A stretch of 47,911 nt of DNA from positions 1-47,911 of the forward strand of contig CAMSQM010000023.1 in the NCBI GenBank assembly GCA_947062675.1, written 5' to 3'. The position numbers and the translations under genes are program-made. The stretch's first letter is position 1; the number at the start of each line of letters is the position of its first letter. Of this stretch, positions 41,461 to 47,911 are shown in pieces. Under the pieces are notes generated by a model. It worked only from the letters and a program-made list of their open reading frames with translations, made no database searches and was not told where the DNA came from. Source of the stretch: an uncultured Roseburia sp. (lineage in GTDB: Bacteria; Bacillota; Clostridia; Lachnospirales; Lachnospiraceae).

Positions 41461-43685
41461 TGAATCAGGTAAAAAAGGCGTATTCCACATGGAAAAATGA
41501 AGGCCCGGATATGTTGTTCTATAAAGTAAAATTAAAGCTGGATATGAAAAATGTATTCCGGAGAAGCGCGTACAGCAGGTGGGTGGAAGCCAACGAACGC
41601 GATATTATGGATGTCGAAGAGCTGAAATACAATCCGTTATTTTCGGTTGTGATACCGGTATACAATGTTGCCGACAATATGCTGCGGGAATGCATTGATT
41701 CCGTGCTGGGCCAGACCTACCGGAATTTTGAGATTGTTCTGGTGGACGATGCATCGACGCAGAAATCTGTGCGCAAAGTGCTCGGAGAGTATGAGGGAAG
41801 GCCCGGGATCACCGTAATATACAGGCAGAAGAACGGTCATATTTCGCGCACGACGAACGACGGTATTCAGGCCGCAAAGGGGGAGTTTGTCGCGCTGTGC
41901 GACTGCGATGACCTCTACGCCCCCAACGCGCTCTACGAGATCGCCCGCAAACTGAACGAGGATCCTTCCCTGGATTATATTTACTCAGACGAAGATAAAA
42001 TCAGCGAAAACGGGAAAAAGCGCAGCAATCCGTTTTTTAAGCCGGACTGGTCCCCGGAGACGTTTATGTCTTTTATGTACACATGCCATCTTTCGGTATT
42101 CCGGAAAACACTGCTCGATGAAATATCCGGTCTGCGGACCGGCTTTGAGGGATCGCAGGACTATGATCTGGTATTGCGCGTCATGGAAAAAACCACGCGT
42201 ATCGGACATGTGCCGAAGATTCTGTATCACTGGCGTATGCGCACGGAATCGACTGCAAACGCCCTGGCTGCCAAGCCCTATGCCCTGGATGCTGCAGCCA
42301 GGGCGAAGGAGGAGGCGCTGAAACGCCGTGGGCAGAAGGGGAAAGTGACGCTGATCCCGGCTGTCTCACAACACCGGGTGACCTATTTTCCTCAGGGAGA
42401 TCCGATGGTTTCCATTATCATTCCGTCCAAAGACAATCCGGACATTCTCTCCATGTGTCTTGCAGGAATCCTGAAGCACACGGATTATCAGAATTATGAG
42501 ATCGTCGTTGTGGATAACGGCAGCAGTGATACAAACAGGAAAAAAATTGAAGGCTTTATAGAAGATTTCCGGAAATCAGGGGGGCATGATATTCAGTATC
42601 TGTACCAGCCGAAGGACTTTAATTTTTCTGCGATGTGCAATCAGGGAGCGGCGGCGGCAAAAGGGGATTTTCTGCTTTTTCTGAATGATGATATTGAGGT
42701 GAGCGCGTCCATAAAGAAAAGTCCTTACTTTACGGCGGAGGTAAGTCAGTGGCTTTCCATTCTGGCCGGGCAGGCGCAGGTGTCCTACACGGGAGCCGTG
42801 AGCTGTAAGCTGTATTACCCGGACGGGAATACGATTCAGCATGCGGGTGTGGTCAATCTGACCATCGGTCCGGCGCATTGTCTGTACGGATTCAGCGACA
42901 GCTTCAATTATTATTACGGAAGAAATCTTCTGGATTACAATTGCTGTTCCGTGACGGGGGCCTGTCTTATGATCGGGCGTGAAAAGTTTGATGAGGCAGG
43001 AGGGTTTGACGAGGAGCTGCCGGTGGCTTATAATGATGTGGCCCTGTGCTTCCGGCTGGTGGAGCTCGGCTACTTTAATGTGGTCAGAAATGATGTGACG
43101 CTTCTGCACCACGAGTCTGTCAGCCGCGGACTTGACCGGGCCTCGGCGGTAAAGGAAGAGCGGAGGGCCCGCGAAATGAAAAAGCTTTATGAGAAGCATC
43201 CGGAGTTTACGAAGGGGTATGATCCGTGCTATAATCCCAATCTGGTCTCGGACAGGGTGGATTTTTCATTTGATATGAAATATGCCTCGGATCATGAAAA
43301 AGTAAAGAGGCTTCCGGAAAAAGAGTCCGCGTCGCTTCGCTGTGTCGATCCTGAGAAGAAGATCCTGGTGTATCATCTGGATTTTGTCGAGGAAAGGGGG
43401 GAGCTCGTGCAGATCAACGGCTGGATTTATAACAGCAGAAAAAAGAGTAATAATCACAATAAGGTAAACGTGCTGCTGAAAAAAGATACAGGAGAAATGT
43501 ATAGCATAAAGACCACCAGAAGTTTCCGGCCGGATCTTCAGGAGGCAAATATGAATATAAAAGAACTTTCGCTGGCCGGTTTTGAAACGATTTTTTCCAG
43601 CGAAAATCTTCCCAGGGGGAAATACAAAGTCGGGCTGGAGCTGGATAAATTATATGTAATGTGTAAAAGCTGGCTGGAGCTTTGA
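41454..43685 (+). CDS. Large protein with two GT2 domains and a C-terminal beta domain
   Basis: 743 aa. GT2 domain 1 (~63-290): FSVVIPVYNVADNML, LVDDAST, ALCDCDDLYAP and YIYSDEDKIS. GT2 domain 2 (~320-600): VSIIIPSKDNPDIL, FLLFLNDDIEVS and GGFDEELPVAYNDVALCFRL, with an unusual insertion of about 15 residues right after NDDIEVS. The last ~110 residues form a beta-rich domain (VEERGELVQINGWIYNSRK), similar to the N-terminal part of the 33386 protein. Both catalytic domains keep acidic motifs, so it may build a disaccharide step or a repeating chain. The ATG at 41454 overlaps the previous stop by 7 nt; an ATG at 41460 is the alternative. Confidence 0.88.
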   Translation: MLMNQVKKAYSTWKNEGPDMLFYKVKLKLDMKNVFRRSAYSRWVEANERDIMDVEELKYNPLFSVVIPVYNVADNMLRECIDSVLGQTYRNFEIVLVDDASTQKSVRKVLGEYEGRPGITVIYRQKNGHISRTTNDGIQAAKGEFVALCDCDDLYAPNALYEIARKLNEDPSLDYIYSDEDKISENGKKRSNPFFKPDWSPETFMSFMYTCHLSVFRKTLLDEISGLRTGFEGSQDYDLVLRVMEKTTRIGHVPKILYHWRMRTESTANALAAKPYALDAAARAKEEALKRRGQKGKVTLIPAVSQHRVTYFPQGDPMVSIIIPSKDNPDILSMCLAGILKHTDYQNYEIVVVDNGSSDTNRKKIEGFIEDFRKSGGHDIQYLYQPKDFNFSAMCNQGAAAAKGDFLLFLNDDIEVSASIKKSPYFTAEVSQWLSILAGQAQVSYTGAVSCKLYYPDGNTIQHAGVVNLTIGPAHCLYGFSDSFNYYYGRNLLDYNCCSVTGACLMIGREKFDEAGGFDEELPVAYNDVALCFRLVELGYFNVVRNDVTLLHHESVSRGLDRASAVKEERRAREMKKLYEKHPEFTKGYDPCYNPNLVSDRVDFSFDMKYASDHEKVKRLPEKESASLRCVDPEKKILVYHLDFVEERGELVQINGWIYNSRKKSNNHNKVNVLLKKDTGEMYSIKTTRSFRPDLQEANMNIKELSLAGFETIFSSENLPRGKYKVGLELDKLYVMCKSWLEL

Positions 43686-43751
43686 GGAAAAAGGCTGAAA
43701 AACCGGGACGTTTAAAATCACGGGAATTGTGGCTGAGCTTATGTAAGGCTG

Positions 43752-43801
43752 TCACAAGCCCGTCACACGCAGGAAGCAGAGCGGAAATGGAGTAAAATAT
43801 G
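43752..43801 (+). repeat. 50-nt leader repeat, copy 2
   Basis: This copy ends with the start codon of ugd and matches 14922-14971 at 41 of 50 positions without gaps. The AAATGGAGTAAAATATG end is identical and contains the ribosome binding site. No -35/-10 pair is clear inside the block. Confidence 0.75.
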
Positions 43802-44983
43802 AAGATCGCAATTGCAGGAACAGGCTATGTCGGCCTCTCAAACGCCATATTGCTGGCACAGCATCACGAGGTATATGCCGTCGATATTTTAGAAGAAAAA
43901 GTTGAGATGATTAACCGCGGACAGTCTCCTCTGTCGGACCGGGAGATCGAGGAGTATCTGGCGGGCGGGAACCTGAATCTGACGGCGACCACGGATGCGG
44001 AGATGGCGTACCGGGGGGCTGAATTTGTCATAATCTCGACGCCGACCAATTACGACGAGAAGAAGAACTATTTTGACACGTCATCGGTGGAGTCCGTCAT
44101 TGAACTTGTGCGCAGCGTGAATCCGGATGCTGTGATGGTAATCAAATCGACGATACCTGTAGGGTACACGGAGACAGTCTGCCGGAGATATCACACGGAT
44201 CAGATTCTGTTTTCTCCCGAATTTTTGCGGGAGGGACAGGCGCTGAAGGACAACCTCTACCCGTCCCGGATTATTGTGGGCTCGATGGAGGGCAATGCGC
44301 AGATGAAAAAGGCCGCGGAGCGGTTTGCGGGGTTATTGAAAGAGGGCGCCATTAAGGAGGAGATTCCGACGCTTCTGACGAATCTGACGGAGGCGGAGGC
44401 GGTCAAGCTGTTTGCGAATACCTATCTGGCGCTGCGGGTTTCTTTTTTTAATGAGCTGGATACATTTGCGGAGATAAAAGGGCTGGATTCCAGACAGATC
44501 ATTGAGGGGATCGGCTATGACCCGCGCATCGGAATGCACTACAATAATCCGTCGTTCGGGTACGGCGGGTACTGTCTGCCCAAGGATACCAGACAGCTCC
44601 TGGCGAATTATAATGATGTCCCCAACAATATTATGGGGGCCATTGTGGATGCAAATCATACGCGCAAGGACTTTATCGCGGAGCAGATACTGGAGCGTCA
44701 TCCGGACACTGTCGGTATATACCGGCTTGCGATGAAGGCCAATTCGGATAATTACCGGCAGAGTTCGATTCTCGGTGTTATGGAACGCATCCGGGCACAG
44801 GGTGTGGAGGTTGTTGTATTTGATCCGTCGCTGCGGGAGGAGCGTTTCCGCAATCTGCGCGTGGTCCGCGATTTTGCAGAGTTCTGCGGGATGTGTGATG
44901 TCATCGTGGCGAACCGGATGGATGATCTGCTGAAAGATGTGCAGGAAAAAGTGTATACAAGGGACATCTATTTCAGAGACTAA
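43799..44983 (+). CDS. ugd: UDP-glucose 6-dehydrogenase family protein
   Basis: 394 aa NAD-dependent enzyme. Rossmann motif [12 protein letters not shown] at the start, [15 protein letters not shown], the SPEFLREG region, and the catalytic Cys259 in [10 protein letters not shown], then the C-terminal UDP-binding domain. It is the short Ugd form of Gram-positive capsule loci (HasB-like length). It oxidises UDP-glucose to UDP-glucuronate, a precursor for acidic polysaccharide; a UDP-ManNAc dehydrogenase is less likely from the motifs. It begins 114 nt after the tandem GT2 gene, with the duplicated leader as its 5' UTR. Confidence 0.92.
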   Translation: MKIAIAGTGYVGLSNAILLAQHHEVYAVDILEEKVEMINRGQSPLSDREIEEYLAGGNLNLTATTDAEMAYRGAEFVIISTPTNYDEKKNYFDTSSVESVIELVRSVNPDAVMVIKSTIPVGYTETVCRRYHTDQILFSPEFLREGQALKDNLYPSRIIVGSMEGNAQMKKAAERFAGLLKEGAIKEEIPTLLTNLTEAEAVKLFANTYLALRVSFFNELDTFAEIKGLDSRQIIEGIGYDPRIGMHYNNPSFGYGGYCLPKDTRQLLANYNDVPNNIMGAIVDANHTRKDFIAEQILERHPDTVGIYRLAMKANSDNYRQSSILGVMERIRAQGVEVVVFDPSLREERFRNLRVVRDFAEFCGMCDVIVANRMDDLLKDVQEKVYTRDIYFRD

Positions 44984-45105
44984 AATAACCGGAACCAGTT
45001 CAGAGAGTTTTCGTATCTGCATAAAATGCGGGCTGAGAACCTGAAAATTACGGAAATGTGTAAAGTAATGTGCCGGCTGCCCCGGATAAGAGAGGTGTGA
45101 TCCCC

Positions 45106-45312
45106 ATGATGAAGGTTTTTATCTGTCCGTCCTGTGGCTGGATGCGGGTTGTGTCACGGCGCAGGGATGTGGAGTGTTACAAATGCGGTGAAAAGCAGAT
45201 GACGCTGGCGAAGGTGGATTTCGGGACTTTTACCGCGATGTCGGAAGATGAGAGGAAAGACTATGCACAGGGGTGGCTTTATATTCATCAGAAATCAGGT
45301 CATCAGGGATAA
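45106..45312 (+). CDS. Small zinc-ribbon protein
   Basis: 68 aa. Two CxxC pairs (CPSCGW and CYKCGE, about 20 residues apart) form a zinc ribbon, followed by a helical end (MSEDERKDYAQGWLYIHQK). I chose the ATG at 45106 because AGAGGTGTG lies a few nt before it. It stands between ugd and a GT2 gene, 23 nt before the latter, and is probably co-transcribed with it. It could be a small accessory factor or regulator; nothing more can be read from the sequence. Confidence 0.75.
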   Translation: MMKVFICPSCGWMRVVSRRRDVECYKCGEKQMTLAKVDFGTFTAMSEDERKDYAQGWLYIHQKSGHQG

Positions 45313-45335
45313 AAAGTTCTGTCAGGAGGAGGAAG

Positions 45336-46298
45336 ATGCAGGGGACATCAGAGGTAACGGTGATTATTCCGAATTACAATGGAAAGCAGATGCTGGAGAA
45401 CTGCATCAGGGCGCTGGAGCGCCAGACCTGCCGGGCGTTTAAACTGCTGGTGGTGGATAATGGTTCGACGGACGGGAGCACGGAGATTTCGACGGCGCTG
45501 CCGGATTTTGAGATAATTTCCCTCAAAAGAAATACAGGGTTCTGCCGGGCGGTAAATATAGGGATCCGGCATACCGGGACGCCGTATTTTATTCTGCTGA
45601 ACAACGACACGGAGGCGGAAGAACATTTTGTGGAGGCGCTTCTGGCGGGAATCCGCAGATCGAAGAAGATTTTCTCCTGCAGTGCGCAGATGCTGGACTT
45701 TAAGAAGCGGGATATCATCGATAACGCCGGGGATTATTATCTGGCGACCGGCTGGGCCAGGGCCAGGGGGAAAGGAAGGCCTGCAGCCTGTTATGAGACT
45801 GGCATGGAGATTTTTTCGTGCTGCGGCGGCGCGTCCATTTACCGCACAGAGACGGCGCTCGCGCTCGGTCTGTTTGACGAGCGCCATTTTGCTTATCTGG
45901 AGGATGTGGATCTGGGATACAGGGCGAAAATCCACGGATACCGGAACCGGTACATTCCGGAGGCAAAAGTATATCATATCGGAAGCGCGACGACAGGGAC
46001 GAGATATAATGAAAAAAAAGTGTTTCTGGCGGCAAGGAATTCTGTATTTGTAATTTATAAAAACATGCCGTTTGTGCAGCTGCTGCTGAATCTGCCGTTT
46101 ATCGCTGCCGGGATTGTAATTAAGAGCTGTTTTTTTGCGGGGAAGGGATTTCTGCGCGAATATCTCAACGGGATCAGGGAGGGGATTGCAAATTGTTCCC
46201 AGTGCCGCAAAGTGCGGTTTAAGATGGCGCATCTGGGGCACTATATAGGTATCGAGGCGGAACTGCTTGTCAATATTTTCCGGGTTTTGAAATTTTAA
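45336..46298 (+). CDS. Family 2 glycosyltransferase (rhamnosyltransferase-like)
   Basis: 320 aa. VTVIIPNYNGKQMLENCI, LVVDNGSTDGS, the metal-binding stretch LLNNDTEAEE and CGGASIYRTETALALGLFDERHFAYLEDVDLGYRAKIHG (split motifs) are typical of GT2 enzymes that add rhamnose or similar sugars. A hydrophobic helix near 255-280 (FVQLLLNLPFIAAGIVIK) may attach it to the membrane. The ATG at 45336 has AGGAGGAGG upstream. Confidence 0.9.
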   Translation: MQGTSEVTVIIPNYNGKQMLENCIRALERQTCRAFKLLVVDNGSTDGSTEISTALPDFEIISLKRNTGFCRAVNIGIRHTGTPYFILLNNDTEAEEHFVEALLAGIRRSKKIFSCSAQMLDFKKRDIIDNAGDYYLATGWARARGKGRPAACYETGMEIFSCCGGASIYRTETALALGLFDERHFAYLEDVDLGYRAKIHGYRNRYIPEAKVYHIGSATTGTRYNEKKVFLAARNSVFVIYKNMPFVQLLLNLPFIAAGIVIKSCFFAGKGFLREYLNGIREGIANCSQCRKVRFKMAHLGHYIGIEAELLVNIFRVLKF

Positions 46299-46341
46299 GA
46301 AATTTTTAATAGTTTTTTACAGACTGATATGTGAAAAAAAG

Positions 46342-46370
46342 TTGTGCTTTTCTGGAAATTATTGTATGAT
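46342..46370 (+). promoter_or_regulatory. Promoter of the polyprenyl glycosylphosphotransferase gene
   Basis: -35 TTGTGC (46342-46347), a 17-nt spacer, and -10 TATGAT (46365-46370), about 40 nt before the start codon. Confidence 0.6.
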
Positions 46371-46411
46371 ATGATTTATGGTAGTTTCAATATTTGTAAA
46401 AGGATAACATT

Positions 46412-47830
46412 ATGATAAAAGATAATCAGCGGCATTTCAACAGACTGCATGTTCTGATGGATGCACTGGTGGTTGCGCTGTCCTATGCGTTTGCGTGGTG
46501 GCTGAAGTTTGCGAGCGGCATTCTGGAGCATGAGATCGGTGTTCTGCCATTTGAGGTCTATATGATGGCCCTGATCGTGATTGTTCCGGGATATATCTTA
46601 CTGTACTATGCGTTTAATCTGTACACACCCAAGCGGGTGCAGGGGAGACGGCTGGAACTTTCCAATGTTGTGATGGCGAATACAGTGGGACTGCTTCTCC
46701 TTTTTGCAGGCCTGTTTACGTTACAGTCGTATTCTGACGCGTTTCAGAACTTTTCCCGCGAGATGTTTTTCTATTTTTATCTGATCAACATCGCGGCGGA
46801 GGAGTCCCTGCGTCTGGTTATCCGGCGTTTTCTGCGTGTGATCCGCCAAAAAGGATATAATCTCAAGCAGATACTTCTGGTGGGCTATTCCCGGGCGGCG
46901 GAGCAGTATATTGACCGGATACGGCAGCATCCGCAGTGGGGATACGATATCCGCGGGATTCTCGACGACAATATTGCGCGCGGTACGACTTACAGAGGGG
47001 TAAAGGTGATCGGCAGCATCAGCAATCTTCTCTATATCCTGCCGCAGAACCGGCTGGATGAGATTGCGATCACGCTCGGGCTGGAGGAGTACTACAAGCT
47101 GGAAAAGATTGTGGCTGAATGTGAGAAATCGGGCGTGCACACCAAGTTCATTCCGGATTATAACAATATTATTCCCACAAAGCCTTATACAGAAGATCTT
47201 CTGGGGCTTCCCGTAATCAATATCCGCTATGTCCCGCTGTCAAATCTGTTTCACGCGATGGTGAAGCGCGGGGTGGATCTGATTGGTTCTATCACATGTA
47301 TCGTTGTATTTTCACCGCTGATGCTTGTAACGGCGGTTCTGGTCAGGGTGACGTCGAAAGGGCCGCTGATATTTAAGCAGGAGCGGGTCGGGCTTCACAA
47401 CAAGCCGTTTTCGATGTACAAATTCCGGACCATGTATGTGCAGACGGAAGAGGAAGAGCAGAAGGCATGGACAAAGAAAGATGACCCAAGGGTTACGCCG
47501 GTCGGACGTTTCCTGCGGAAGACGAGCCTGGATGAGTTTCCTCAGCTTTTTAATGTGCTGAAGGGAGACATGAGCCTGGTTGGGCCCAGACCCGAGCGCC
47601 CGCAGTATGTGGAGAAGTTCCGGGAGGAGATTCCGCGCTATATGATCAAACATCAGGTGAGGCCGGGCATGACGGGCTGGGCGCAGGTGAACGGTTACAG
47701 GGGAGACACATCCATACGCAAAAGAATCGAGCATGACCTTTATTATATTGAAAACTGGACGCTGGGACTGGACGTCAAGATTCTGTTCCTGACTGTTTTC
47801 AGGGGGTTTATCAATAAAAATGCATATTAG
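46412..47830 (+). CDS. Undecaprenyl-phosphate sugar phosphotransferase (initiating enzyme)
   Basis: 472 aa. Four to five N-terminal membrane segments, a Rossmann-like CoA-binding-type domain (~140-260, ILLVGYSRAAEQYI), a further membrane helix, and the C-terminal bacterial sugar transferase domain: KRGVDLIGS, PLIFKQERVGLHNKPFSMYKFRTM, the catalytic DEFPQLFNVLKGDMSLVGPRPE, and PGMTGWAQVNGYRGDT. This is the WcaJ/CpsE/EpsE-type family that transfers sugar-1-phosphate (often glucose or galactose) to undecaprenyl phosphate, the first step of repeat-unit synthesis. It has its own promoter; the next gene begins 12 nt later. Confidence 0.95.
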   Translation: MIKDNQRHFNRLHVLMDALVVALSYAFAWWLKFASGILEHEIGVLPFEVYMMALIVIVPGYILLYYAFNLYTPKRVQGRRLELSNVVMANTVGLLLLFAGLFTLQSYSDAFQNFSREMFFYFYLINIAAEESLRLVIRRFLRVIRQKGYNLKQILLVGYSRAAEQYIDRIRQHPQWGYDIRGILDDNIARGTTYRGVKVIGSISNLLYILPQNRLDEIAITLGLEEYYKLEKIVAECEKSGVHTKFIPDYNNIIPTKPYTEDLLGLPVINIRYVPLSNLFHAMVKRGVDLIGSITCIVVFSPLMLVTAVLVRVTSKGPLIFKQERVGLHNKPFSMYKFRTMYVQTEEEEQKAWTKKDDPRVTPVGRFLRKTSLDEFPQLFNVLKGDMSLVGPRPERPQYVEKFREEIPRYMIKHQVRPGMTGWAQVNGYRGDTSIRKRIEHDLYYIENWTLGLDVKILFLTVFRGFINKNAY

Positions 47831-47842
47831 GAGAAAAGAGTT

Positions 47843-47911
47843 ATGAGTAAAGCAGCAGCGAAAAAGCAGCCGTCAAAGAAAAAGAATACCAGATTAAAGG
47901 TATTACTTCTT
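47843..47911 (+). CDS. Start of a gene cut by the window end (basic N-terminus, possible membrane protein)
   Basis: Only 23 codons are present: a Lys/Ala/Ser-rich basic head (MSKAAAKKQPSKKKNT) followed by the beginning of a hydrophobic stretch (LKVLLL). AGGAGAAAAGAG precedes the ATG. This is the form of a membrane-anchored protein with a cytoplasmic basic tail; LytR-CpsA-Psr ligases often start this way and follow glycosylphosphotransferases, but this is a guess. Confidence 0.55.
   Translation, partial: MSKAAAKKQPSKKKNTRLKVLLL

Noticed and set aside
45053-45071. Possible third copy of the shared leader (GGAAATGTGTAAAGTAATG)
   Set aside because: It needs a gap and extends over fewer than 20 nt, with no match upstream, and the zinc-ribbon gene starts later at 45106.

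Overview
The window looks like a chromosomal segment of a Lachnospiraceae-type Clostridia bacterium (Bacillota). Genes are GC-moderate, use AGGAGG-type ribosome binding sites and some GTG starts, and include families common in that group: a BceRS/BceAB-like module, long-form HPF, a DUF3048 lipoprotein, a DUF6077-like membrane protein, Flg_new/InlB-type repeat surface proteins and a large surface-polysaccharide locus. The assignment rests on gene content read by eye, not on a search.

Layout. 1-2.3 kb (minus): the 5' part of a BceA-like ABC ATPase, then an intramembrane-sensing histidine kinase and its OmpR-type regulator. 2.5-5.8 kb (plus): a DNA cytosine-5 methyltransferase with an N-terminal HTH, whose promoter is followed by overlapping inverted repeats, and a DUF2156-GNAT fusion. 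5.9-11.4 kb (plus): HPF, a run of hairpin repeats, a small unknown protein, Ddl, MurF and a MATE exporter. 11.5-14.6 kb (minus): an AT-rich three-gene cassette (DUF262 protein, AAA/SMC-like ATPase, unknown protein with a toxin-like tail), which looks like an anti-phage defence system acquired by transfer. 15.0-21.0 kb: a degenerate CheY-like protein, a class A penicillin-binding protein (minus), and a secreted transglutaminase-like protein with three Flg_new repeats.

21-47.9 kb is a polysaccharide locus in several blocks: a split DUF6077-like membrane protein; a Wzz-like protein with a dead kinase domain; a Wzy-like polymerase; a GT2; an ACP-FkbH-acyltransferase trio that could make and transfer a glyceryl group; a DUF3048 lipoprotein; a four-gene minus-strand block (tandem GT2, DxD glycosyltransferase, acyltransferase-3, GT-D-like); a secreted repeat protein; an ABC export operon (Wzm, Wzt with C-terminal domain, WbdD-like methyltransferase/kinase, tandem GT2); Ugd; a zinc ribbon protein; a GT2; and an initiating polyprenyl glycosylphosphotransferase. 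The last gene is cut by the window end.

The items most worth following are the DUF262/ATPase/toxin-like cassette, whose DUF262 protein carries an N-terminal domain resembling sigma region 1.1 or HARE-HTH; the ACP-FkbH-LbetaH module; the WbdD-like partner of Wzt; the nested operator-like repeats before the methyltransferase; and a 50-nt leader found twice, 28.8 kb apart, before unrelated genes.
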